The translations under genes were made by a program, and so were the position numbers. Under the pieces are notes generated by a model, which ran no database searches, was not told the origin of the DNA, and saw nothing but the letters and a program-made list of their open reading frames with translations. This document shows, piece after piece, positions 1 to 9,748 of a stretch of DNA of 64,000 bases. The stretch lies in contig JAAZAV010000011.1 in the NCBI GenBank assembly GCA_012514145.1, positions 1 to 64,000 of the forward strand, read 5' to 3'. Numbering within the stretch: position 1 is the first letter of the stretch; every line of letters begins with the position of its first letter. This DNA is from Clostridiales bacterium (GTDB taxonomy: Bacteria > Bacillota > Clostridia > Oscillospirales > CAG-272).

Positions 1-2
1 AA

Positions 3-80
3 ATCGAAGACTGGGTGAATAACTATCCTCGCAAAATTCTTGGATATAAATCCGCTTACCAATTGGCAGCCTTTTTGTAA
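3..80 (+). mobile_element. IS30-family transposase, C-terminal end (truncated by window start)
   Basis: Frame 3 reads IEDWVNNYPRKILGYKSAYQLAAFL*, matching the typical IS30 C-terminus (N-x-x-PRK-x-LGYK-S/T). Confidence 0.75.
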
Positions 81-130
81 CTGTTAACTTCTTTAAAACC
101 TTGGGCAATTATTCTTGCAATTTACAGAAA

Positions 131-243
131 AGTAAATTCTCAAATGTAGTCAGTAAATTCTCAAAGTAACTGCAACAGTATCAATTGCGATTGCACTTAC
201 ATTGGGAAAGAAAAAGAGTAAATTCTCAAAGTAACCGCAACAG
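131..243 (+). repeat. Three copies of AGTAAATTCTCAAA; the last two extend to AGTAAATTCTCAAAGTAAC(T/C)GCAACAG
   Basis: Direct reading: copies start at 131, 152 and 217. Confidence 0.85.
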
Positions 244-299
244 CAGCTTTACGGCTACTAACATTAAAATCTACCGATTTAAAAGAGCTAAACATGTTA

Positions 300-328
300 T
301 TGAAATCATGTACAGGTTATGTTATAAT
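300..328 (+). promoter_or_regulatory. Sigma-A type promoter upstream of the GH39-like gene
   Basis: TTGAAA - 17 nt - TATAAT. Confidence 0.65.
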
Positions 329-406
329 TATGTTAGTGCTTAATAAAATCCGTGCTCTGAGGAGCGTCGGATATGTTGCCTGAAATAATGCAAGGAGTGA
401 GTTTGA

Positions 407-1810
407 ATGAACAACAAGCTTATCAAGTGCGGACAGGTTCCGCTGAAGCCAGCGACCGAGATACCCTTTTCTAAAATCGGTATAGGTTTCGAAAAACTGG
501 ACCGGGCGGTTTTCGATCCTGAAAAGGCATATGATAAGGTTGGCGCTCTCGGCGTGAAGTGGGTACGAATCCAGTCGGGCTGGCAGCGTACCGAAACCGA
601 GCCGGGTATTTATCACTTTGAGTGGCTCGACAGCATAGTGGACAACCTTATCACCCGGGGTATGCAGCCCTGGATCTGTCTCTGCTATGGCAACGCGCTG
701 TACGACGATCTGGCTAAGACTGTATTCGGCGCGGTTGGCTGTCCTCCTATCCATACAGATGAACAGAAGAACGCCTGGGCGGCATATGTCACTGCTCTGG
801 TCTCCCGCTATGTCGGTAAAGTTACCTGGTTTGAGGTCTGGAATGAGCCGGACGGCAAATGGTGCTGGAAGCACGGAGTCAGCGGTGTCGAATACGGCCG
901 CTTCGCAGCCGATACCGCGAAAGCAATCAAGGCCGGCAATCCCGATGCAAAGGTTATCGGCGGCTCCATATGCATAAGTGACCTGAATTTCATAAATGCG
1001 GCGCTTGCAAACGGCATGGCTGAGAACATTGACGCTCTGACCTTCCACGAATACACTGCAAGCGAAGCCTCGGTGGCCGGAAAGGTTAAATACCTCACCG
1101 CTCTCTGCCATTCGTACAACCCAAAAATCGAGATTATTCAGGGCGAGTCCGGTTCTCAGTCGCGGGACGATGGCGCCGGCGCTCTCCGCGGCGGTTCCTG
1201 GACCCCTTGGAAGCAGGCGAAGCAATGTGCGCGTCATACAATGGCTGACCTTCTCGCGGATGTCAAATTTACCTCTTTCTTTACAACCGTAGATATGATC
1301 GAGGCACTGAACGGAACAGTAGGCAACAAGGCAAGCTATCTGGACTTTGGCTATTTCGGGGTATTAGGTGCCGATTTCGACGAGGATGGTCTCGCAACCG
1401 GCGAGTACACCCCAAAACTCTCCTATTATACACTCGGCACCATCGCAAATCTCTTTGCCGGCGACATTCGTCCGATCGACCTGCCGGCAATCTGCCAGCC
1501 TCAGCCCTCAAACCGTGTGCTGGGCAATGACTGCAGACCTTTCTTCGGCGGTTTCGAACGTGCAGACGGCGCGAAGTGTATGGTTTACTGGAATCCCACC
1601 GATCTGATGACCACCGATTTCGAGGGCACAGCCTCCTTCCAGTTTGCTGCACTGCCTGAGAATCCAAAGATCATTGACCTGACCGACGGCAAAATCTATA
1701 CCACCCCGGAGTCGATGATCGAACGGCTGGATTTCGGCTGCTATCGTCTCCGCAACATCCCCTGCACCGATTATCCGCTTATGCTCGCCTTTGACGGCTG
1801 GCTTGTCTGA
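407..1810 (+). CDS. GH39-like / beta-xylosidase-like glycoside hydrolase, no signal peptide
   Basis: 467 aa ORF with TIM-barrel clan A motifs (WVRIQSGWQRTETEPGIYHFEWLD, WFEVWNEPDG). Confidence 0.75.
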   Translation: MNNKLIKCGQVPLKPATEIPFSKIGIGFEKLDRAVFDPEKAYDKVGALGVKWVRIQSGWQRTETEPGIYHFEWLDSIVDNLITRGMQPWICLCYGNALYDDLAKTVFGAVGCPPIHTDEQKNAWAAYVTALVSRYVGKVTWFEVWNEPDGKWCWKHGVSGVEYGRFAADTAKAIKAGNPDAKVIGGSICISDLNFINAALANGMAENIDALTFHEYTASEASVAGKVKYLTALCHSYNPKIEIIQGESGSQSRDDGAGALRGGSWTPWKQAKQCARHTMADLLADVKFTSFFTTVDMIEALNGTVGNKASYLDFGYFGVLGADFDEDGLATGEYTPKLSYYTLGTIANLFAGDIRPIDLPAICQPQPSNRVLGNDCRPFFGGFERADGAKCMVYWNPTDLMTTDFEGTASFQFAALPENPKIIDLTDGKIYTTPESMIERLDFGCYRLRNIPCTDYPLMLAFDGWLV

Positions 1811-1850
1811 TTTTAATATTGATTTTGATTATAGAAAAGGAAAGGATCAT

Positions 1851-2867
1851 ATGTCAATTACGAAATATTTATTCGGTAAACTTCCCTGCGGCAGCCCCGT
1901 CACCGCATACAAACTGACAAACCAAGCGGGGGCATCTGTTAAAATCCTCGACCTTGGCGGTATAATAGCCGAAATCAACATTCCCGACCGTGACGGAAGG
2001 TTTGCCGACTGTGTAATGGGTTTCGCAGATGTGGACGGATATCTCAACGGCGGCGGATATCATGGCGCGCTGGTCGGACGCTATGCCAATCGCATATGTG
2101 CCGGAAAATTTATCCTTGACGGCAAAGAATATACTTTGGCAAAAAACGATAATGGTATCAACCACCTTCACGGCGGCGATGTGGGCTATAACCGAAAAAT
2201 CTGGGTTACGGAAGCGATATCCGGAGACCCTGACACACTTAAACTGTCGATTGTCAGCGAGGATGGTGAAGAAGGTTATCCCGGACGTCTCGAACTTACC
2301 GTGACCTACACCTTTGGCTCGGATAACAAGCTCGTCATACACTACGACGCAGTATGCGACAAACGCACAATTGCCAACTTTACCAATCACGCCTATTTTA
2401 ACCTCGGTGGCTATGACAGCGGAGATATCCTTGCCGACCTGTTGTATGTCGATGCCGACCGTTATACTCCGGTTGACAACAATCTAATTCCCACAGGCGA
2501 GGTAAAAGATGTTGCCGGTACAGAATTCGACTTCCGTACCCTGCGTCCCATTGCCGGGCCGTATGACCACAACTTCTGCTTAAATGCAGATGGCACCGTA
2601 AAGTATATTGCAGTGCTGCGCTGTCCCCGTTCGGGCCGCATGATGAAGGTATACACCGACATGCCGGGTGTGCAGGTTTACAACGCCGTTATGATGGATG
2701 GACCTGTTCCCTTCAAAGGCGGTTATCCTCAGAAAAAGTTCGGTGCGGTCTGCCTCGAAACTCAGTTCTGGCCGGACAGTCCGAATCACGCCAATTTCCC
2801 CTCCTGTGTGCTTGACGCCGGCGAGAGATACTGCCGCACCACTATATACGAGTTCGGAACATATTAA
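1851..2867 (+). CDS. galM: Aldose 1-epimerase (galactose mutarotase)
   Basis: MSITKYLFGKLPCGSPVTAYKLTN..., NHAYFNLGG and GALVGRYANRI motifs; start placed at 1851 after AGGAAAGG. Confidence 0.9.
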   Translation: MSITKYLFGKLPCGSPVTAYKLTNQAGASVKILDLGGIIAEINIPDRDGRFADCVMGFADVDGYLNGGGYHGALVGRYANRICAGKFILDGKEYTLAKNDNGINHLHGGDVGYNRKIWVTEAISGDPDTLKLSIVSEDGEEGYPGRLELTVTYTFGSDNKLVIHYDAVCDKRTIANFTNHAYFNLGGYDSGDILADLLYVDADRYTPVDNNLIPTGEVKDVAGTEFDFRTLRPIAGPYDHNFCLNADGTVKYIAVLRCPRSGRMMKVYTDMPGVQVYNAVMMDGPVPFKGGYPQKKFGAVCLETQFWPDSPNHANFPSCVLDAGERYCRTTIYEFGTY

Positions 2868-3544
2868 TGATAACAAGGCTCTACATAGTCCGTCACGGTC
2901 AAAGCGAGGGGAATATAGACCGCGAGTTTCACGGACAATATGATTCATCACTAACCGATCTCGGACACACCCAAGCTCAGGCTACCGCCAAGTGGCTCGA
3001 TTGTTACCCCATAGATGTAATTTATTCCAGCGACCTAAAACGCGCATTTGACACCGCATCTCACACAGCCAAGAGGCGTGGAATGGAGATTATCCCTCAC
3101 ACCGGGTTGCGTGAGATCTGCGCCGGCGAATGGGAAAAAGTGCTCTTCACAGATATAGCTGCTAAATGGCCGGAGGATTACGCCGGATGGGTAAAATTCG
3201 GCTCTGACTTCCGTTGCCCCGGAGGCGAGAGTCTCACCGAGCTTTACGACCGAATCATCAAAACAGTTACAGAAATTGCCGCTGCAAATCCAGGCAAGAA
3301 TGTTATGCTCGCTACCCACGCCACGCCGATTCGCATGCTGCGTTATTATTGGGATGGCGTTTCACTGGATTCCGGAGTCGATGTACCCTGGGCATCAAAC
3401 GCATCGGTGACCATCGCCGACTACGACTGCGATACCGGCGCATTTACCATGTTATCATATGGTCTGGCTGAGCATCTCGAGGGACTGGTATCGGTTCCGA
3501 ACTTTACAAATTTTGAGAATTACGAAGCCGACGGTAATGGATGA
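2867..3544 (+). CDS. Histidine phosphatase family protein (phosphoglycerate mutase-like)
   Basis: RHGQSEGN motif; start overlaps the galM stop (TAATG). Confidence 0.88.
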   Translation: MITRLYIVRHGQSEGNIDREFHGQYDSSLTDLGHTQAQATAKWLDCYPIDVIYSSDLKRAFDTASHTAKRRGMEIIPHTGLREICAGEWEKVLFTDIAAKWPEDYAGWVKFGSDFRCPGGESLTELYDRIIKTVTEIAAANPGKNVMLATHATPIRMLRYYWDGVSLDSGVDVPWASNASVTIADYDCDTGAFTMLSYGLAEHLEGLVSVPNFTNFENYEADGNG

Positions 3545-3695
3545 CGCAAGAGATCAACAATCTGCCTTACCGAAAGGAATCCTCCTGTACTGCTACACTC
3601 GTTTGGCAAATGGCATTAGGTAAATTCGCCGCAATACGGCGTTACGATTATCATGAAAAGTTGCGGGGCTGTTCACCGTCCCGCTTGTTCAAAAT

Positions 3696-4658
3696 ATGAC
3701 CTACTATTACATATTACTGCTCATTGCTGTTATTCTGTTGGCATTCCAGTTCACACTGAACAAGGTATACCAAAAGAAGCGCGGCAGTTCGATGATAAGT
3801 TCCCTCCTTTTCACGACATTGACCGGGTTTGCCGCGGCGGTTATTTTCATATGCGCCAATGGCTTCCGTATTGATTTTACGCTCTACTCGCTGTTTATGG
3901 CATCTCTTACGGCGACCCTCTGCACTACATATACCCTCATCGGATTCAAGATTCTCTCGATTGGCCCGATGGCGGTATATATGATGTTCCTTATGCTCGG
4001 CGGTATGCTGCTGCCATATCTATACGGTGTATTCTTCCTCAACGAACCGCCAACCGTCTTTCGTATTATCGGCGTGATTCTGCTTGCGGTATCGATGATC
4101 TTCCCGGTTGCCGCCGGCAAGAGAAAAAACAGCGGTACCGCAAAGGGGACAAGTGCTCTGTTCATCATTCTCTGTTTCGCGGTATTCATAATCAACGGAT
4201 TCGTAAGCATCGTTTCGAAAATGCATCAGATTTCGGAGATCGGCGTACCGGCTGCCTCATTTGTCATTCTAAGCAACCTCGCAACGGCTGTTATCAGCTC
4301 GGTTATTCTGGCAATCATCTGCATCGTAAAGAAGGTTCCTCCTACATATACAGAGCATGAAGCTATCTTATATGCATCAACTTCAGGCGAAAATGTCAAA
4401 GCTAAATCGACCGGTAAAATGCTTCTCACAATTGCGCTGCTTGTTGTTTTGCAAGCAGCTTGCGGCGGTACATCCTATGCGCTGCAGTTGATCGGGGCTT
4501 CCAAAGTTGACGCCTCTGTACTATATCCAATCATCACTGGCGGTTCGGTGGTGCTCTCTGCCGTATCGGCATTTGTTTTCTTCCGTGAAAAACCCGACCG
4601 TATAACACTGTTCGGTCTCATACTCTCATTTGCCGCAACCTTCCTGTTCCTACTATAA
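3696..4658 (+). CDS. EamA/DMT-type multi-TM transporter
   Basis: About 10 hydrophobic segments with two EamA-like halves. Confidence 0.7.
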   Translation: MTYYYILLLIAVILLAFQFTLNKVYQKKRGSSMISSLLFTTLTGFAAAVIFICANGFRIDFTLYSLFMASLTATLCTTYTLIGFKILSIGPMAVYMMFLMLGGMLLPYLYGVFFLNEPPTVFRIIGVILLAVSMIFPVAAGKRKNSGTAKGTSALFIILCFAVFIINGFVSIVSKMHQISEIGVPAASFVILSNLATAVISSVILAIICIVKKVPPTYTEHEAILYASTSGENVKAKSTGKMLLTIALLVVLQAACGGTSYALQLIGASKVDASVLYPIITGGSVVLSAVSAFVFFREKPDRITLFGLILSFAATFLFLL

Positions 4659-4758
4659 ATTATGTGTGGATATGGCACATGTAAAGACTGCGTTACATAT
4701 GACGGAACGGCAATCTTCTGTCAGTCAGGATTTTTCTATTGACACGAAAGGTTATTTT

Positions 4759-5877
4759 ATGAGTTATTTCGGACTTGATATACACAAACTCGGCTTCGGA
4801 CTTATGCGCTTGCCCCGCAATGAAGGCGGCATCGACATCGAACAGACCTCAGAAATGGTGGACATGTTTTTAGCAGCCGGCGGGAACTATTTTGATACCG
4901 CCTACGGTTACGCCGGTTCCGAGACCGCCATCGGCAAAGCGCTGGTTGCACGTCATCCACGTGAGAGTTACTTCCTTGCCTCCAAGCTGCCTGCCTGGTC
5001 TGCTGCTGACGCAAATCAGGCAAGGGCTATGCTTGACGAATCACTGAAACGCACCGGAGCCGGATATTTTGACTTCTACCTGCTGCATAATCTGGGCGAA
5101 CACCGTTCTAAATTCTTCTATGACTATGACATATGGAACTTTGTCCAGCGCAAGAAGGAAGAAGGTGTTATAAAACATGTGGGTCTCTCTTTCCATGACA
5201 AAGCTGTTGAGCTTGATAAGCTCCTGACTGCTCATCCCGAAATGGAGTTTGTTCAGCTCCAGATTAATTATGCCGACTGGGAAAATCCGGCAGTTGAATC
5301 CAGGCTCTGTCTTGAGGTGGCTGCCAGGCACGGGAAGCCCGTTATTATAATGGAACCGATCCGCGGCGGTACTCTTGCCAATCCTCCTCAGAGAATCAGG
5401 GAATCATTTGAAGCCGCAGTTCCTGGTCAGACTCCCGCAGCATGGGCCTTGAGATATGCTGCATCGCTGGATAATGTTGTCACCGTACTTTCCGGAATGT
5501 CAAATATAGAACAGATGCGCGAAAATATAGAAACAGCAAAGGGCTTCGGTTCGCTTACCGCCACCGAAACCGAGGCAATTGAGACAGCCCGAAAAATCCT
5601 GAATGAGATCGAGGTAGTTCCCTGCACTGCCTGCGGTTACTGCATGGGCGACTGTCCTAAGCATGTGGCAATATATGGTATATTTGCTGCATACAACACA
5701 TACCTGATGTATGACAATCTTCAATCTGCCAAAGGAAATTACGGCTGGAACACCCGCGGTCACGGATGGGGCAAAGCCTCTGATTGCATAAAATGTGGAA
5801 AGTGTGAGAAGGTATGCCCACAGCATATAAGGATTCGTGAAGAACTCCAAAAAGCCGCCAGGTTGTTTGAAAACTGA
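4759..5877 (+). CDS. Aldo/keto reductase with C-terminal 4Fe-4S ferredoxin-type domain
   Basis: LGFGLMRLP...FDTAYGYAGSE AKR motifs; CTACGYCMGDCP and CIKCGKCEKVCP clusters. Confidence 0.92.
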   Translation: MSYFGLDIHKLGFGLMRLPRNEGGIDIEQTSEMVDMFLAAGGNYFDTAYGYAGSETAIGKALVARHPRESYFLASKLPAWSAADANQARAMLDESLKRTGAGYFDFYLLHNLGEHRSKFFYDYDIWNFVQRKKEEGVIKHVGLSFHDKAVELDKLLTAHPEMEFVQLQINYADWENPAVESRLCLEVAARHGKPVIIMEPIRGGTLANPPQRIRESFEAAVPGQTPAAWALRYAASLDNVVTVLSGMSNIEQMRENIETAKGFGSLTATETEAIETARKILNEIEVVPCTACGYCMGDCPKHVAIYGIFAAYNTYLMYDNLQSAKGNYGWNTRGHGWGKASDCIKCGKCEKVCPQHIRIREELQKAARLFEN

Positions 5878-5900
5878 CATTAGTCATCATAATATGAGAT

Positions 5901-5931
5901 ATGAGAGCTGTGCTTCACGCACGGCTCTCAT
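5901..5931 (+). terminator. Rho-independent terminator-like hairpin after the aldo/keto reductase gene
   Basis: ATGAGAGCTGTGC-TTCA-CGCACGGCTCTCAT followed by TGTTCTTTC. Confidence 0.7.
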
Positions 5932-6061
5932 TGTTCTTTCATGGTTATGTCACGCATATCGATTTTTAATCAAATATGGAACGCAAAACACATTTTTAAG
6001 GCATTATTTGACCGAAAGTGGAGAATATTTCCCATTTTTGCCGCGCGTTCACAAATTATTC

Positions 6062-6090
6062 TTGAATTACTGCGTATTTCGTGTTACAAT
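6062..6090 (+). promoter_or_regulatory. Promoter of the transglutaminase-like protein gene
   Basis: TTGAAT - 17 nt - TACAAT. Confidence 0.55.
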
Positions 6091-6165
6091 GAGCGCGTTA
6101 CAATAACTTGATTCACGCACACTTCCATATTGTTGTAAAACAAACTGATATGATTTATCAGATTC

Positions 6166-8418
6166 ATGACTGAAAAATCTTTATCCAATAAAGGTCAAGG
6201 TACGGTGGTGAGCATTATTTCCGGGGACGCAAACAAAATACAGGCGGCGGGAGATATGACTCCCGTGCCATCAAATAATAACGGCAGCACAGACGCAGCG
6301 GACAAACACAAAGCGGCTGCTGTTGTTGTCCCCGAAACCGACTCCAATACGACTAACAAGATTGATGAAGATACTGACAGTAATAAAATCGACCGATCAG
6401 ACAGTAATGTTCTTCTGCAACAGCTTCGTCAGCTGTCAGAGGAGGTAAAACAAACCATTACCTCCAGCGACAACAATAATATCGAAAATGGCAGTGATAT
6501 CAAAACCGAAATCCCCTTCGCTTCCGATAACCATGACAACTCACCGCTTAAAGATGATACAAACGGTGCCGCCGATGTTTCCGCCGATTTTATTGTTCCT
6601 GCGGATAAAGCAGATGAGGTTATAGCATCCATTGTAAAACTCGTTGACAGCCGCGGCGAGGAACCCCCGGACGAATCGGATATCATTCTCAGGACATTTA
6701 ATACTCCAAAGCAAACCGACAATGCTACGCAGGACATACAGAACCGTTCAAGTTCCGACCATGTTTCACTGTTCAAAAAAACAATCCACGCTGTATTAGC
6801 CGGAATTTTCAAACACAAACGAGGCAGAAAACCAGAAAAATCCGGTATTAAGCAATATAACAATAAATCCAAAGGCAACGAACCTGTAATTCATCCAAAA
6901 AACAGGCATTCTGATATTATTACCGGTACCTATGCTCCACAATCCGTGGCTGCAGAGGATATAACCGACTCATTGCAGACCGGTAAAGTTCTGGATGCAG
7001 AAAAGGCTTTAAACCTGTTCGGTAAAACACCGGCAGCATATAGTACGGATGCATCCGACAATTTCGATGTTGTTAATATAAAGACCGAACTTTCTGCACA
7101 TCCTGAACCGGAGCCTGTGAAGCCGTCACAAGTAAAATCAACGCATAAGCACCGGCGCCGCAGCATATTGAGATTTTTCGGGGCGACCGGAACATTGCAA
7201 AAATCAGAACACGGTGTATATGAGCCGGGTTTTGCTCAAATTATACGTGAGAAAAAATCTACTTTAATCCTATTCTGTATTTCGGTGCTGCTGTTGATCA
7301 TCTTCTTTATGGCGTCTTTTGTTCAGCTCAGATATCTTTTTACCGAACGCAGCTTGACCATCTCTTTGCCCGAATACAGCGAGAATCTACTCTGCCGTTC
7401 TTCACTTTCACGACGCGGGCAGCTTGTATATGATGCCATTGTCGATGCTGCAGCTGAGCACGCCGACAATACCGTAATACTACCCTTTTCGTGCAGTTAC
7501 GATGAATATTCTGCTGCTCTAAAAGCTGTCTGTATTGAAAACCCCGTGCTTTTTGCAATTAAACCCGAAGGTTGTAAACTGAACAGCGGCAGGCATAAGA
7601 CAAGAATTATGCTTGCCTATACGGCAGATAAGGACGAATGTGCGTCGATGCTCGCCGAAATGGATGCCGCTGCAGCCGATATGATAGCATCCTTACCCGA
7701 AGATATAATCAAAGCAGGTGGAGAACCGCTGGCTGCCGCCCTGCATGATATGCTGCCGGTACCGATATCCGCAGAGACCGCTCCTGCGCTTGCATCCACC
7801 GCATACTCTGCTCTTGTAACAGGCAGACCTGATGCTGTTGGACTTGCCCTTGGTTTTAAATATCTGTTGGAATGTGTCGGGATATCGTGTTCGGTAGTAT
7901 CGGGAAGCACCGTAGGTACATCCGAGAATCATGTCTGGAACATGATATATACCGATGGCAGTTGGAGCCATGTCGATGTTTCCTGGGATAAACTCAAGCT
8001 CGGTCACACACCGATTCTGAACTTCCATAGTTACTTCGCTGTGCCGACATCTCTGATAACCGAAACTCATCGTCCTGCCTTCTCTGACCTGATTCCGCAA
8101 GCCGAAACCGAACAGTCATATTATACGGCTCGCGCACTCAGCCTCTCGCCGGAAAACGCTGCCGAAAGTTTGTTTAAGCTGGTTTCAGAAGCCGTTGCTG
8201 TCTATGAGTCATACATAGAGGTGTTTTCCGCCGATATGGATAAATCAGAACTCAGAAGTATGATTCTTTCTGCAATAGAAACGGTAAACTCAGCATACAG
8301 CAATCCAATGCTGGCACAAGGTGTGCGTTTCTACACGGCTGCAGGGCGCGGTGACTATATTATTCAGTTATTCTATCTTGATGACTACTCTCACGATTAC
8401 ACTCACAGAACCGAATAA
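6166..8418 (+). CDS. Membrane-anchored transglutaminase-like protein with a long low-complexity N-terminal region
   Basis: 750 aa. TM segment STLILFCISVLLLIIFFMASFVQ; transglutaminase-like region GLALGFKYLLECVGISCSVVSG...ENHVWNMIYTDGSWSHVDVSWD. Confidence 0.75.
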   Translation: MTEKSLSNKGQGTVVSIISGDANKIQAAGDMTPVPSNNNGSTDAADKHKAAAVVVPETDSNTTNKIDEDTDSNKIDRSDSNVLLQQLRQLSEEVKQTITSSDNNNIENGSDIKTEIPFASDNHDNSPLKDDTNGAADVSADFIVPADKADEVIASIVKLVDSRGEEPPDESDIILRTFNTPKQTDNATQDIQNRSSSDHVSLFKKTIHAVLAGIFKHKRGRKPEKSGIKQYNNKSKGNEPVIHPKNRHSDIITGTYAPQSVAAEDITDSLQTGKVLDAEKALNLFGKTPAAYSTDASDNFDVVNIKTELSAHPEPEPVKPSQVKSTHKHRRRSILRFFGATGTLQKSEHGVYEPGFAQIIREKKSTLILFCISVLLLIIFFMASFVQLRYLFTERSLTISLPEYSENLLCRSSLSRRGQLVYDAIVDAAAEHADNTVILPFSCSYDEYSAALKAVCIENPVLFAIKPEGCKLNSGRHKTRIMLAYTADKDECASMLAEMDAAAADMIASLPEDIIKAGGEPLAAALHDMLPVPISAETAPALASTAYSALVTGRPDAVGLALGFKYLLECVGISCSVVSGSTVGTSENHVWNMIYTDGSWSHVDVSWDKLKLGHTPILNFHSYFAVPTSLITETHRPAFSDLIPQAETEQSYYTARALSLSPENAAESLFKLVSEAVAVYESYIEVFSADMDKSELRSMILSAIETVNSAYSNPMLAQGVRFYTAAGRGDYIIQLFYLDDYSHDYTHRTE

Positions 8419-8465
8419 AAAGTCCTAAGTTACACCCTGTGGTGTATTAAATTTGACAAAAACCC

Positions 8466-8494
8466 TTGCATTACTTCATGCACAATGGTATAAT
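8466..8494 (+). promoter_or_regulatory. Promoter of hom
   Basis: TTGCAT - 17 nt - TATAAT. Confidence 0.7.
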
Positions 8495-8558
8495 GTGAGC
8501 GTCGCGAGTTTACGCGGCGCTCCTTTTATACCATTTATATTCATTTGGAGATTGTTTT

Positions 8559-9614
8559 ATGATTAATATTGCCCTTCTCGGCTTCGGAGTCATCGGCAGC
8601 GGTACCGCTAAGGTGCTGACCGACAGCTCGGCTGAAATCGCTGCGGTTGTCGGCGACGATATATATATAAAATACATTGTTGACCTCCGCGACTTTCCCG
8701 GCTCTCCGTTCGAGTCGCGGATTATTAAGGATTTCAATATCGTTCTCAATGACCCCGAGGTTCAGATCGTTGTCGAGATGTTCGGCGGCTCCCATCCTGC
8801 GTACGACTATTCGTTGGCTGCCCTCCGCGCCGGCAAAAACGTTATAACCTCAAATAAAGAGGTTGTCTCCAACTTCGGTGACGAGTTGCTTCGTGAAGCT
8901 GCCGCACACGGCTGCAGATACCTTATTGAAGCCAGTGTCGGAGGTGGAATACCGCTGATTCGACCGCTGTCTACCTCATTTGTTCCCGGCGATATTTACG
9001 AAATTGCCGGAATCCTGAACGGCACCACCAACTACATTCTGACAAGCATGACCGAAGCTGCCATAAGAGGCAAGCCAATATACATGAAGGAGTGCATCGC
9101 CGAAGCACAGCGCCTCGGATATGCCGAGCGTGATCCTTCCGCCGATGTTGAAGGCGTTGATGCCTGCCGCAAGATAAGCATCCTCACGGCTCTCGCCTTC
9201 GGGAAGCTCGTAAGCCCCGACCGCATCTCCACAAAGGGGATCACCGGAATCACCGCCGAGGATATCCGTTCTGCCGTTGCTCGTGGCAATCAGGTCAAAC
9301 TCATCGGACGTGCCGCTAAGCTGGCTGATGGACGAGTTTATGCATCTGTAGCTCCCTGCGAAGTTCCGCCAAGCTGTCCGCTGTCACATGTAAACGATGT
9401 TTTCAATGCCGTTCTGGTTCGCGGCAGAGCTTTGGGCGATGTCATTTTCTACGGTCGCGGAGCCGGCAGCCTGCCTACTGCAACTGCTGTTGTCTCCGAC
9501 ATAATTGATATTGCATCCAACATAGGTCATCAGCCATCTCAAATTCTCTGGGAGCGTGCAGACTCACTTTATACAGACAAGGCTCCCGATGATGGCGGCT
9601 TTGTAATGCTTTGA
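8559..9614 (+). CDS. hom: Homoserine dehydrogenase, short form without ACT domain
   Basis: GFGVIGSGTAKVL Rossmann motif, GILNGTTNYILT, AYAERDPSADVEGVDACRKISIL-type signature. Confidence 0.93.
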   Translation: MINIALLGFGVIGSGTAKVLTDSSAEIAAVVGDDIYIKYIVDLRDFPGSPFESRIIKDFNIVLNDPEVQIVVEMFGGSHPAYDYSLAALRAGKNVITSNKEVVSNFGDELLREAAAHGCRYLIEASVGGGIPLIRPLSTSFVPGDIYEIAGILNGTTNYILTSMTEAAIRGKPIYMKECIAEAQRLGYAERDPSADVEGVDACRKISILTALAFGKLVSPDRISTKGITGITAEDIRSAVARGNQVKLIGRAAKLADGRVYASVAPCEVPPSCPLSHVNDVFNAVLVRGRALGDVIFYGRGAGSLPTATAVVSDIIDIASNIGHQPSQILWERADSLYTDKAPDDGGFVML

Positions 9615-9623
9615 ATAAACATA

Positions 9624-9665
9624 ACACCCGCCGCCCCGAAGTTGATTACCGGGTAAGGCGGGTGT
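9624..9665 (+). terminator. Terminator-like hairpin after hom
   Basis: ACACCCGCC ... GGCGGGTGT. Confidence 0.65.
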
Positions 9666-9682
9666 CCTTGTGAACAACATTG

Positions 9683-9724
9683 ATATTCTAAGCTCAGTGT
9701 TTTCACACGCCGGGCTTAGAATAT
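9683..9724. terminator. Second hairpin between convergent genes
   Basis: Perfect 11-bp arms ATATTCTAAGC / GCTTAGAATAT. Confidence 0.6.
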
Positions 9725-9748
9725 TGTCATATTATATACTATTCACGG

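Noticed and set aside
317-1237. 306-aa minus-strand ORF over the GH39-like gene
   Set aside because: Antisense artefact; the plus strand has family motifs and a promoter.
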